A DNA stretch of 64,000 nt, from the NCBI GenBank assembly GCA_000696115.1, contig JJOH01000092.1, forward strand, positions 248,001 to 312,000, in the 5' to 3' direction. The position numbers and the translations under genes are program-made. The notes beneath the pieces were generated by a model. The model saw only the letters and a program-made list of their open reading frames with translations, searched no databases and was not told where the DNA came from. The DNA comes from Streptomyces olindensis. Its GTDB lineage: Bacteria > Actinomycetota > Actinomycetes > Streptomycetales > Streptomycetaceae. Positions 1-7,701 of this stretch are shown here, in pieces; the first letter of the stretch is position 1, and each line of letters starts with the position of its first letter.

Positions 1-5
1 AGGCG

Positions 6-398
6 TCAACCGCGCAGCAGGAGCCACTCCTGAAGCTCCACCAGGTTGCCCTCGGGGTCCTTGAGGTGGGCGACCCGCATGCGGTCGGTCATGGGCGCCG
101 GGCCGTGCAGGACCGTGGCGCCGCGGAGGGTGATCTCCTCGCAGTACGCGTCCAGCGCGTCCACCCGCAGCACGACGAGGGACCGGTGGCCGGTCGCCGC
201 GTCCCCGACCTCGTCGAGCACTTCGGCCATCATCGACCGGTCCTGCAGCGCGATCCCCGCGGAACCGACCGCGGGGCTGAACTTCTCGTACGGCCCCTCG
301 GCCGCGCCCGACTGGGGCTTGAGGCCGAGGATGTCGCCGTAGAAGCGGTAACACGCGGCGAAGTCGGTGACGAGCAGACGTACTTGGGCGAGTTCCAC
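6..398 (-). CDS. VOC-family (glyoxalase/dioxygenase fold) protein
   Basis: Encodes 130 aa when begun at the GTG at 398, which has GGAGG six bases upstream. The open frame runs farther upstream, but that part is proline/arginine-rich and overlaps rsmE. The protein reads as one vicinal-oxygen-chelate unit: the first beta strand VELAQVRLLVTDF, then ACYRFYGDILGLKP, and late in the chain HLKDPEGNLVELQE, whose final Glu is the usual metal ligand of the fold. VOC proteins include lyases, dioxygenases and antibiotic-binding proteins, and the substrate cannot be told from sequence. It lies 16 bp behind rsmE on the same strand and is probably cotranscribed with it. Confidence 0.85.
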   Translation of the reverse strand: MELAQVRLLVTDFAACYRFYGDILGLKPQSGAAEGPYEKFSPAVGSAGIALQDRSMMAEVLDEVGDAATGHRSLVVLRVDALDAYCEEITLRGATVLHGPAPMTDRMRVAHLKDPEGNLVELQEWLLLRG

Positions 399-414
399 GG
401 TTCCTCCAGGGGGG

Positions 415-1155
415 TCAGGACCAGCGGCCGGTACGGGCCAGGAGCACGGCCGCGGCCGCGGTCCCGGCGGTCGATGTGCGCAGCACACTGCGCCCGAGGC
501 GGTACGCCCCGGCCCCCGCCTCCTCGAACAGCGCCAACTCCTCCGGCGCCACGCCCCCTTCGGGCCCCACGACCAGCACGATCTCGCCGGACGACGGCAG
601 TTCGGCCGTCGCCAGCGGCGCGTCGCCGCTCTCGTGCAGCACGGCGGCGAACTCCGCGCCCGCCAGCAGCGCCGCGACCTGCTTGGTCGTGGCCGCCTCC
701 GCGACCTCGGGGAACCGCACCCGGCGGGACTGCTTGCCGGCCTCCCGTGCGGTGGCCCGCCACTTGCCCAGCGCCTTGGCCCCGCGGTCGCCCTTCCACT
801 GCGTGATGCAGCGCGCCGCCGCCCAGGGCACGATCGCGTCGACGCCGACCTCGGTCATGGTCTCGACGGCCAGCTCTCCCCGGTCTCCCTTGGGCAGCGC
901 CTGCACGACGGTCAGTCGCGGCTGCTCCGGCGGCTCCTCGCTCACCGAGTCCAGCTGGACGATCAGCCGGTCCTTGCCCTCGGTGTCGAGCACCACGCAG
1001 TCCGCCCAGCGCCCGGCCCCGTCCGTGAGGACGACGTCCTCGCCGGGCCGCAGCCGCTTCACGGAGACGGCGTGCCGTCCCTCCGGCCCGTCGAGGACGT
1101 ACCGGCCGCCGCGGCCCGCGTCGAAGTGGTCGACCACGAACACCGGCGCGGTCAC
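415..1155 (-). CDS. rsmE: 16S rRNA (uracil1498-N3)-methyltransferase RsmE
   Basis: Encodes 246 aa, the usual RsmE length. An N-terminal PUA-like RNA-binding part (RHAVSVKRLRPGEDVVLTDG) is followed by a SPOUT methyltransferase fold. That fold carries family signatures: QALPKGDRGE, KMTEVG-type helix ETMTEVGVDAIVPW, and the SAM-binding knot VVGPEGGVAPEE followed by LGRSVLRTSTAG. RsmE methylates N3 of U1498 in 16S rRNA in the decoding region of the small subunit. The GTG start overlaps the stop of the upstream nitronate monooxygenase gene (GTGA), so the two are translationally coupled. Confidence 0.96.
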   Translation of the reverse strand: MTAPVFVVDHFDAGRGGRYVLDGPEGRHAVSVKRLRPGEDVVLTDGAGRWADCVVLDTEGKDRLIVQLDSVSEEPPEQPRLTVVQALPKGDRGELAVETMTEVGVDAIVPWAAARCITQWKGDRGAKALGKWRATAREAGKQSRRVRFPEVAEAATTKQVAALLAGAEFAAVLHESGDAPLATAELPSSGEIVLVVGPEGGVAPEELALFEEAGAGAYRLGRSVLRTSTAGTAAAAVLLARTGRWS

Positions 1156-2225
1156 CGGACGCCCCCGCCCGACAACGCTGTCCTGGCGGCGGCGAGTTCA
1201 CCGGCCAGCACCTCCACCAGCTGCCCGGCGGGCAGCTCCCGCGCCATCCGGTGCCCCTGCCCGGCCCACAGCGCCATGCCCTGTGCGTCACCGGCCTTGG
1301 CGGCGGCCTTGCGCAGCGGCGCGGTGAGGTGGTGGATCTCGGGGTAGGCGGCGGGCGCGTACGGGCCGTGCTCGCGCAGGAACCGGTTGACGAGGCCGCG
1401 CGCCGGCCGCCCGGAGAAGGCCCGGGTCAACTCGGTGCGCACGAACAGGGGGTTGGTCAGCGCCTGCTTGTGCAGGGCGTTCGCGCCGGACTCGGGCGTG
1501 GCGAGGAAGGCCGTGCCGAGCTGGGCCGCGCTCGCGCCCGCGGCGAGCACCGCGGCGATCTGGCCGCCGCGCATGATTCCGCCGGCGGCGACGATCGGGA
1601 TGTTGACGGCCTCCCTGATCTGGGCGACCAGCGACAGCAGGCCGATGCCGGACCCGTCCGTCTCGGGGACGTCCCGGTGGGTGCCCTGGTGGCCGCCGGC
1701 CTCGACGCCCTGCGCGATGACCGCGTCCGCGCCCGCCCGCTCGACGGCCCGGGCCTCGTCGGGGGTGGTGGCGGTGACCAGGACGAACGTGCCGACGCGG
1801 TGCAGGGCGTCGACGACCTCGCGGCTCGGCGCGCCGAAGTGGAACGACACGACGGGCACGGGGTTGTCGCGGAGCACCGCGAGCTTGGTCTCGTAGCCGT
1901 CGTCGCGGCCGCTCTCGGGGTCACCGAGCTCGGCCTCGTACCAGGTGGCCTCGCCGGCCAGCTGGTGGGCGTAGACGTCGACGGCGGCCGGGTCGGCGTA
2001 CTCCGGCTGCGGCATGAAGAGGTTGACGCCGAAGGGCCTGCCGGTGAGGCTCCTCAGCTGCTTGATCTCCTCGTACATCCCGTCGGCGGTCTTGTACCCG
2101 GCGGCGAGGAACCCGAGCCCGCCCGCCTCGCACACGGCGGCGGCGAGCTGCGGCACGGAGACGCCGCCCGCCATGGGGGCCTGCACGATCGGGTGGGGGA
2201 AGAGATCGGTCAGAGCGGAGGACAT
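1152..2225 (-). CDS. nitronate monooxygenase (NMO/2-nitropropane dioxygenase family)
   Basis: Encodes 357 aa with an FMN-binding TIM barrel. The N-terminus (HPIVQAPMAGGVSVPQLAAA) is the family opening. Later landmarks are GADAVIAQGVEAGGHQGTHR, with the His expected to act as catalytic base, and the phosphate-binding IVAAGGIMRGGQIAAVLAAG. Class-I NMOs oxidise alkyl nitronates such as propionate-3-nitronate to aldehyde or ketone plus nitrite, a detoxification role. Some relatives are enoyl-ACP reductases (FabK), so the assignment is at family level. It is first in the small minus-strand operon with rsmE and the VOC gene. Confidence 0.9.
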   Translation of the reverse strand: MSSALTDLFPHPIVQAPMAGGVSVPQLAAAVCEAGGLGFLAAGYKTADGMYEEIKQLRSLTGRPFGVNLFMPQPEYADPAAVDVYAHQLAGEATWYEAELGDPESGRDDGYETKLAVLRDNPVPVVSFHFGAPSREVVDALHRVGTFVLVTATTPDEARAVERAGADAVIAQGVEAGGHQGTHRDVPETDGSGIGLLSLVAQIREAVNIPIVAAGGIMRGGQIAAVLAAGASAAQLGTAFLATPESGANALHKQALTNPLFVRTELTRAFSGRPARGLVNRFLREHGPYAPAAYPEIHHLTAPLRKAAAKAGDAQGMALWAGQGHRMARELPAGQLVEVLAGELAAARTALSGGGVR

Positions 2226-2294
2226 GACCGCATGTTGTCACGTCCTCCGAACAACTCCGAAACCGGCCTGCCGTGTGGCATAGACCAGAGGAAC

Positions 2295-2322
2295 GAGCCC
2301 CTCCACGGCCACCCGGGGGCTC
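2295..2322. terminator. hairpin just downstream of dnaJ
   Basis: GAGCCCC at 2295-2301 pairs with GGGGCTC at 2316-2322 around a 14-base loop. The hairpin starts three bases beyond the dnaJ stop, where a transcription terminator would lie for the hrcA-dnaJ unit. No U-run follows, which is normal for Streptomyces terminators. Confidence 0.55.
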
Positions 2323-2325
2323 CCG

Positions 2326-3462
2326 TCAGCGCCCGTTGAACGCGTCCTTCAACCGGGAGAACAGCCCTTGCTGTCCCGGCTGGAACTGACCCTGGGGCCG
2401 CTCCTCGCCGCGTAGCTTGGCCAGCTCGCGCAGGAGACGCTCCTGCTCGGGGTCGAGCTTGGTCGGGGTCTGGACCTCGACGTGGACGATGAGGTCGCCG
2501 CGTCCGCCGCCGCGCAGGTGGGTGACACCTCGGCCGTGCAGCGGGATCGACTGGCCGGACTGGGTGCCCGGGCGGATGTCGACCTCCTCCAGCCCGTCCA
2601 GCGTCTCCAGCGGCACCTTCGTGCCGAGGGCCGCCGCCGTCATGGGGATGGTCACCGTGCAGTGCAGGTCGTCGCCGCGCCGCTGGAACATGGGGTGCGG
2701 CAGCTCGTGGATCTCGACGTAGAGGTCACCGGCCGGACCGCCACCGGGCCCGACCTCGCCCTCGCCGGCCAGCTGGATCCGCGTGCCGTTGTCGACACCG
2801 GCCGGGATCTTGACCGTGAGCGTGCGGCGGGAGCGGACCCGCCCGTCGCCCGCGCACTCCGGGCACGGGGTCGGGACCACCGTTCCGAAGCCCTGGCACT
2901 GCGGGCACGGACGGGACGTCATGACCTGGCCCAGGAAGGACCGGGTGACCTGCGACACCTCACCGCGGCCGCGGCACATGTCACACGTCTGGGCGGACGT
3001 ACCGGGGGCCGCGCCCTCACCGTTACAGGTGTTGCAGACGACCGCCGTGTCGACCTGGATGTCCTTCGTCGTGCCGAAGGCCGCCTCGTCGAGCTCCACC
3101 TCGATGCGGATCATCGCGTCCTGGCCGCGGCGGGTGCGCGAGCGCGGACCGCGCTGCGACGCCGTGCCGAAGAACGCGTCCATGATGTCGGAGAAGTTCC
3201 CGAAGCCACCGGCTCCGAAGCCGCCCGCGCCGCCGCCCTGGGCCTGCGAGAGCGGGTCCCCGCCGAGGTCGTAGACCTGCTTCTTCTGCGGGTCCGACAG
3301 CACCTCGTAGGCGGCGTTGATCTCCTTGAACCGCTCCTGGGTCTTCGGATCGGGGTTGACGTCCGGATGCAGCTCGCGGGCGAGCCGCCGGAAGGCCTTC
3401 TTGATCTCTTCCTGCGACGCGTCGCGGCGCACGCCGAGTACGGCGTAGTAGTCCGTGGCCAC
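2326..3462 (-). CDS. dnaJ: chaperone DnaJ (HrcA-linked paralogue, DnaJ2 type)
   Basis: Encodes 378 aa, a complete type-I J protein. The J domain (1-70) has the HPD motif (ELHPDVNPDP) that triggers DnaK ATPase. A glycine-rich linker (75-105, GGGAGGFGAGGFGNF) is followed by a zinc-binding region with four CxxCxGxG repeats (CNTCNGEG, CDMCRGRG, CPQCQGFG, CPECAGDG). The C-terminal substrate-binding domains contain the usual PAGVDNGTRIQL segment. The GTG start shares one base with the hrcA stop (TAGTG), so the two genes are coupled. This is the second, hrcA-linked dnaJ of actinomycetes rather than the copy in the dnaK operon. Expression should follow HrcA control through the CIRCE element at 4526-4552. 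Confidence 0.97.
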   Translation of the reverse strand: MATDYYAVLGVRRDASQEEIKKAFRRLARELHPDVNPDPKTQERFKEINAAYEVLSDPQKKQVYDLGGDPLSQAQGGGAGGFGAGGFGNFSDIMDAFFGTASQRGPRSRTRRGQDAMIRIEVELDEAAFGTTKDIQVDTAVVCNTCNGEGAAPGTSAQTCDMCRGRGEVSQVTRSFLGQVMTSRPCPQCQGFGTVVPTPCPECAGDGRVRSRRTLTVKIPAGVDNGTRIQLAGEGEVGPGGGPAGDLYVEIHELPHPMFQRRGDDLHCTVTIPMTAAALGTKVPLETLDGLEEVDIRPGTQSGQSIPLHGRGVTHLRGGGRGDLIVHVEVQTPTKLDPEQERLLRELAKLRGEERPQGQFQPGQQGLFSRLKDAFNGR

Positions 3463-4478
3463 TACGACTCCGCCAGGATCTGTCCGACGTACCGTGCCAC
3501 TGCGCGTACCGCTCCCATCGTTCCCGGGTAGTCCATGCGGGTCGGTCCGACCACGCCGAGCTTGGCGACTGCCTCGCCGCCCGAACCGTAGCCGACCGAC
3601 ACGACGGACGTGGAGTTGAGTCCTTCGTGGGCGTTCTCGTGACCGATACGGACGGTCACGCCCGGATCCTTCGCCTCGCCGAGCAGCTTGAGGAGCACGA
3701 CCTGCTCCTCCAGCGCCTCCAGCACGGGCCGGATCGTGAGGGGGAAGTCATGACCGAAGCGGGTCAGATTGGCGGTGCCGCCGATCATCAGCCGCTCCTC
3801 GTTCTCCTCGACGAGCGTCTCCAGGAGTGTGGAGAGCACCGTGGAGACCGTACCCCGGTCCTCGTGCTCGAAAGCCTCCGGGAGATCCTCCACCAGACTC
3901 GGCACATCCGCGAAACGGCGGTTCGCCACCCGGCTGTTGAGGCGCGCGCGCAGATCAGCGAGCGAGGCCTCGCCGAAGGGCGCCGGGCAGTCGACCACCC
4001 GCTGCTCGACCCGCCCGGTGTCCGTGATCAACACGAGCATCACGCGCGCGGGCGCGAGGGAGAGCAGCTCCACGTGCCGCACGGTGGACCGGGTCAGCGA
4101 CGGGTACTGCACGACGGCGACCTGGCGCGTGAGCTGCGCGAGCAGCCGCACCGTGCGCGCCACGACGTCGTCGAGGTCGACGGCGCCCTCCAGGAAGTTC
4201 TGGATCGCGCGCCGCTCGGGCGCGGTCATGGGCTTGACGCCGGCGAGCTTGTCCACGAACAGGCGGTACCCCTTGTCGGTGGGGATGCGCCCGGCGCTGG
4301 TGTGCGGCTGGGCGATGTATCCCTCGTCCTCCAGGGCCGCCATGTCGTTGCGGACGGTCGCCGGGGAGACGCCGAGGTTGTGCCGCTCGGTGAGGGCCTT
4401 GGAGCCGACCGGCTCCTCGGTGCCGACGTAGTCCTGGACGATGGCGCGCAGCACCTGAAGCCTGCGTTCACTGAGCAT
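3462..4478 (-). CDS. hrcA: heat-inducible transcription repressor HrcA
   Basis: Encodes 338 aa, the normal HrcA length. The frame stays open far upstream (to 5741), but the ATG at 4478 has GGAGG eight bases before it and begins with the family N-terminus MLSERRLQVLRAIVQDYV. A winged-helix DNA-binding domain occupies about 1-75 (GVSPATVRNDMAALEDEGYI is the recognition region). The GAF-like dimerisation domain follows and ends in the typical SVVSVGYGSGG...LGVVGPTRMDYP segment. HrcA represses groE/dnaJ-type heat-shock genes by binding CIRCE. A CIRCE lies in its own leader, so autoregulation is expected. Confidence 0.97.
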   Translation of the reverse strand: MLSERRLQVLRAIVQDYVGTEEPVGSKALTERHNLGVSPATVRNDMAALEDEGYIAQPHTSAGRIPTDKGYRLFVDKLAGVKPMTAPERRAIQNFLEGAVDLDDVVARTVRLLAQLTRQVAVVQYPSLTRSTVRHVELLSLAPARVMLVLITDTGRVEQRVVDCPAPFGEASLADLRARLNSRVANRRFADVPSLVEDLPEAFEHEDRGTVSTVLSTLLETLVEENEERLMIGGTANLTRFGHDFPLTIRPVLEALEEQVVLLKLLGEAKDPGVTVRIGHENAHEGLNSTSVVSVGYGSGGEAVAKLGVVGPTRMDYPGTMGAVRAVARYVGQILAES

Positions 4479-4525
4479 CGCGCACACCTCCAGAAGTCGT
4501 CCGCCCGTTGCCTGCCGTTCGCGGC

Positions 4526-4552
4526 CTGGCACTCTGCGCGTGCGAGTGCCAA
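4526..4552. promoter_or_regulatory. CIRCE operator (HrcA-binding site) upstream of hrcA-dnaJ
   Basis: CTGGCACTC at 4526-4534, a nine-base spacer, then GAGTGCCAA at 4544-4552. This matches the CIRCE consensus TTAGCACTC-N9-GAGTGCTAA with the exact spacer and only peripheral changes. It lies 48 bp upstream of the hrcA start and about 100 bp from the divergent MBL gene, so it is placed to repress hrcA-dnaJ and might also affect the divergent promoter. Confidence 0.93.
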
Positions 4553-4649
4553 TGTTCCCCGGCCCAGTGTACGGCGGTGGGGTACGCCCCCGGCAAGGCT
4601 GGTCGTGCGGCGTCGCGCCCCGGGCGGGAGTCACGGCTAGCGTCGCCGT

Positions 4650-5381
4650 ATGACGGTGACTTGGGAAGAGCTCGGGTGGGAGCGCGTGGCCGCCGGGGTG
4701 GGGCGGTGCCGGCTGCCGGTGTGGGACTGCACGGCGGGGCTGGTCGCCGGCGAGGACGCGGTCCTCGTGATCGACGCCGGGTCGAGCCCGGCCGAGGGAG
4801 CGCGGTTGCGCGAGCAGGCGCAGTCGCTCACCGGGCACCGTGTGACACATCTCGCGCTGACCCATCCCCACTTCGACCACGTCTTCGGGGCGGCGGCGTT
4901 CACGGGGGCGGAGGTGTTCGGCGCGGTGGGCGTGGACGCGGTGCTGTCGCGCCTGCGGGACCGCGAGGAGCTGCGCGCGGACGCGGTGCGCAACGGACTG
5001 GCCGAGACGGTCGCCCAGGAGTCGGCGGACCTGCTGGTCCCGCCCCGCCACCTGGTGTCCGGCGAGTGGACCCTCGACCTGGGCGGCGGGTGCCAGGTGC
5101 TGCTGGCGAACGTGGGCCCCGGGCACACCGCGCACGATCTGGCGGTGCTGGTGCCGGGCGATCCGGAGGTGGTGTTCTGCGGCGACCTGGTCGAGGAGTC
5201 CGGCGAGCCCCAGGCGGGCCCGGACGCCGTGCCGTCGCACTGGCCGGCCGCGCTGGACCGGCTGCTCGCGCTGGGCGGCGAGAACGCGGTGTACGTGCCC
5301 GGTCACGGAGCGGTGGTGGACGCGGCGTTCGTCCGGGCCCAGCGGGACGCGCTGGCGACCCGTTTCGGCGTGTCTCCGTGA
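4650..5381 (+). CDS. MBL-fold metallo-hydrolase
   Basis: Encodes 243 aa. The metallo-beta-lactamase motif THPHFDHVFG gives His72, His74, Asp76 and His77. The next ligand is in NVGPGHTAHD and the bridging Asp lies in VVFCGDLVEE. A final His is in VYVPGHGAVV. Such folds hydrolyse thioesters, lactones or phosphoesters, and the substrate here is unknown. The gene diverges from hrcA with the CIRCE in between. It is followed after 31 bp by the DUF3097 gene on the same strand, probably one transcript. Confidence 0.9.
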   Translation: MTVTWEELGWERVAAGVGRCRLPVWDCTAGLVAGEDAVLVIDAGSSPAEGARLREQAQSLTGHRVTHLALTHPHFDHVFGAAAFTGAEVFGAVGVDAVLSRLRDREELRADAVRNGLAETVAQESADLLVPPRHLVSGEWTLDLGGGCQVLLANVGPGHTAHDLAVLVPGDPEVVFCGDLVEESGEPQAGPDAVPSHWPAALDRLLALGGENAVYVPGHGAVVDAAFVRAQRDALATRFGVSP

Positions 5382-5412
5382 CCACCCGCCCGGTTCTCCT
5401 ATCGTCATCCGA

Positions 5413-6216
5413 ATGCGCCAGTACTCTCCGGACCTGACCCCGCCGTGGAAGAAGCCCCAGCCGGTCCCCGAGGTCCCGGCGGAACCGGGCCTGGTGGTGG
5501 AGGAGCCCGGCACCGGCTTCTGCGGGGCGGTCATCCGCTGCGAGGCGGGCACGGTGACGCTGGAGGACCGCTTCGGCAAGCACCGGGTGTTCCCGATGGA
5601 GCCGCGCGGCTTCCTCCTGGAGGGCAAGGTGGTGACGCTGGTCCGCCCCTCGCCGGGCGCCCCGGCACGGCCCACCCGCACGGCCTCCGGTTCGGTGGCG
5701 GTCCCCGGCGCACGCGCGCGCGTGGCCCGTGCCGGCCGCATCTACGTCGAGGGCCGGCACGACGCCGAGCTGGTCGAGAAGGTGTGGGGCGACGACCTGC
5801 GCATCGAGGGCGTGGTCGTGGAGTACCTGGAGGGCGTGGACGACCTCCCGTCGATCGTCGACTCCTTCGCCCCCGGCCCCGACGCGCGCCTCGGCGTCCT
5901 GGTCGACCACCTCGTACCGGGCTCGAAGGAGTGGCACATCGCCCAGTCGGTGACGAGCGACCACGCGCTGGTGGTGGGCCATCCCTACATCGACATCTGG
6001 GAGGCGGTGAAGCCGTCGTCCCTCGGCATCGAGGCCTGGCCCCGGATCCCGCGGGGCCAGGACTGGAAGACGGGCGTGTGCCGCGCCCTGGGCTGGCCGC
6101 AGAACACGGGCGCGGCGTGGCAGCGGATCCTGTCCGGCGTCCACTCGTACAAGGACCTGGAGCCGGAACTCCTGGGCCGGGTGGAAGAACTGATCGACTT
6201 CGTGACGGCGCCGTAG
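5413..6216 (+). CDS. DUF3097 domain-containing protein
   Basis: Encodes 267 aa, full length for this actinobacterial family. An N-terminal beta-rich part (GAVIRCEAGTVTLEDRFG) precedes a TOPRIM-like region with RIYVEGRHDAELVEKVWG, LEGVDDLPSIV and LGVLVDHLVPGSKEW. The acidic residues in VEGRHD and LVDHL sit where TOPRIM domains hold metal. This suggests nucleic-acid processing, but the function is not established. It follows the MBL gene by 31 bp and precedes the tandem repeat at 6220-6330. Confidence 0.88.
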   Translation: MRQYSPDLTPPWKKPQPVPEVPAEPGLVVEEPGTGFCGAVIRCEAGTVTLEDRFGKHRVFPMEPRGFLLEGKVVTLVRPSPGAPARPTRTASGSVAVPGARARVARAGRIYVEGRHDAELVEKVWGDDLRIEGVVVEYLEGVDDLPSIVDSFAPGPDARLGVLVDHLVPGSKEWHIAQSVTSDHALVVGHPYIDIWEAVKPSSLGIEAWPRIPRGQDWKTGVCRALGWPQNTGAAWQRILSGVHSYKDLEPELLGRVEELIDFVTAP

Positions 6217-6219
6217 CCG

Positions 6220-6330
6220 CGCTGAGCTGCGCTCGCGTCCCCGCTCAGCTGCGGCCCGCGTCCCCGCTCAGCTTCGGCCGGTGTCTCGCTCAGCTGCGGC
6301 CGGTGTCTCGCTCAGCTGCGGGCATGCATG
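6220..6330. repeat. five tandem copies of a 22-23 bp unit
   Basis: Units begin near 6220, 6242, 6265, 6287 and 6309, each with the core CGCTCAGCTGCGG (the first copy has CGCTGAGCTGCG and the third has a T for G). The array follows the DUF3097 stop directly and lies between two convergent genes. AGCT-centred cores allow several small hairpins, so it may help end transcription. Confidence 0.85.
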
Positions 6331-6420
6331 CCGCTAGGGGCGGCACCCGTCCCACGGAGAGCGGCACCTCGTCGCGCCGAGTTGCGCATCGCCCCGGCCC
6401 CAGCACCGACGCCCAGCAAC

Positions 6421-7662
6421 TCAGTCCACCAGATCGCGCACCACACCATCCGCCAGCAACCGCCCGCGCAAGGTCAGCACAGCCCGCCCCTCCGCATACG
6501 GCCCCTCCTCGAGCAACCCTTCGGACAAGGCCCGCCGAGCCGCCGCGAGTCCCTCCTCCCGCAGCAACGCCAACGGCACCCCGTCCCGCAACCGCAGCTC
6601 CAGCAGGATCCGCTCGACCCGCCGGTCCTCCTCCGACAGCACCTCACGCCCGGCCCCGGGCGAACGACCGGCCGCCAGCGCCGCCGCATACGCCCCCGGA
6701 TGCTTCACGTTCCACCACCGCACGCCGCCCACGTGGCTGTGCGCCCCGGGCCCGGCCCCCCACCAGTCGGCCCCCCGCCAGTACAGCTCGTTGTGCAGGC
6801 ACCGCCCGGCCTCCGAGGTCGCCCAGTTCGACACCTCGTACCACTCGAACCCCGCGCCCGAGAGCACCTCGTCGGCGATCAGGTACCGGTCGGCGTGGAC
6901 GTCGTCGTCGGTCATCGGCACCTCGCCCCGGCGGATCCGCCGCGCCAGCTGCGTGCCCTCCTCCACGATCAGGGCATACGCGCTGACGTGGTCCGGCCCG
7001 GCCTCCAGCACCGCGTCCAGCGACGCCCGCCAGTCGTCGTCCGACTCCCCCGGCGTGCCGTAGATCAGGTCGAGGTTCACGTGCTCGAACCCGGCCGCCC
7101 GGGCCTCCGTGACGCACGCCTCCGGCCGCCCGGGCGTGTGCGTCCGGTCCAGCACCTTCAGCACGTGCTGCCGCGCGCTCTGCATCCCGAAGGAGATCCG
7201 GTTGAAGCCCCCCTCGCGCAGGGCGGCCAGATACGCGGGATCGACGGACTCCGGGTTCGCCTCCGTCGTGACCTCGGCGTCCGCGGCGAGCCCGAACTCG
7301 TCCCGGACGGCCTGCAGCATCCGTACGAGATCACCGGCGTCCAGCAGCGTCGGCGTACCGCCGCCCACGAACACCGTGCGGACGGGACGCGGGTCGTCCC
7401 CCAGGACCTTGCGGGCCAGGCGGATCTCGTCGACGAGCGTCTCGGCGTAGTTGTCGCGGGAGGCGAGGACCCCGCCGGTGCCGCGCAGCTCGGTCGCCGT
7501 GTACGTGTTGAAGTCGCAGTAGCCGCAGCGGGTCGCGCAGTACGGAACGTGCAGGTAGAACCCGAGCGGGCGGTCGGCGGCCCCGGCGAGTGCGGACGCG
7601 GGCAGCGCGCCGTCCTCGGGGACGGGCTCGCCGTCGGGAAGTGCGGAAGGCATGCCTTCCAT
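6421..7662 (-). CDS. hemW: radical SAM heme chaperone HemW (formerly CPO III-like)
   Basis: Encodes 413 aa. Near the N-terminus YCATRCGYCDFNTYT supplies Cys42, Cys46 and Cys49 for the radical-SAM 4Fe-4S cluster. FVGGGTPTLL, EANPESV and GMQSARQHVLKVLDRTH are HemW/HemN family blocks. A C-terminal HemW domain follows (WWGAGPGAHSHVGGVRWWN). HemW binds heme and inserts it into respiratory cytochromes. It is commonly mislabelled oxygen-independent coproporphyrinogen III oxidase, and the absence of the extra HemN N-terminal segment favours HemW. An ATG at 7653 is an alternative start. It lies 39 bp behind the PP2C gene. Confidence 0.93.
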   Translation of the reverse strand: MEGMPSALPDGEPVPEDGALPASALAGAADRPLGFYLHVPYCATRCGYCDFNTYTATELRGTGGVLASRDNYAETLVDEIRLARKVLGDDPRPVRTVFVGGGTPTLLDAGDLVRMLQAVRDEFGLAADAEVTTEANPESVDPAYLAALREGGFNRISFGMQSARQHVLKVLDRTHTPGRPEACVTEARAAGFEHVNLDLIYGTPGESDDDWRASLDAVLEAGPDHVSAYALIVEEGTQLARRIRRGEVPMTDDDVHADRYLIADEVLSGAGFEWYEVSNWATSEAGRCLHNELYWRGADWWGAGPGAHSHVGGVRWWNVKHPGAYAAALAAGRSPGAGREVLSEEDRRVERILLELRLRDGVPLALLREEGLAAARRALSEGLLEEGPYAEGRAVLTLRGRLLADGVVRDLVD

Positions 7663-7701
7663 TGTCCAGCACCCGCGCCGTGACTCCGCCGACAGCAGCG
7701 G

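Noticed and set aside
4479..5741. Upstream extension of hrcA to a 759-residue protein
   Set aside because: It overlaps the MBL and DUF3097 genes on the other strand and crosses the CIRCE; the ATG at 4478 has a good ribosome site and gives family length.
6220..6330. CRISPR-like array
   Set aside because: Units follow each other directly with no unique spacers, and no cas genes are present.
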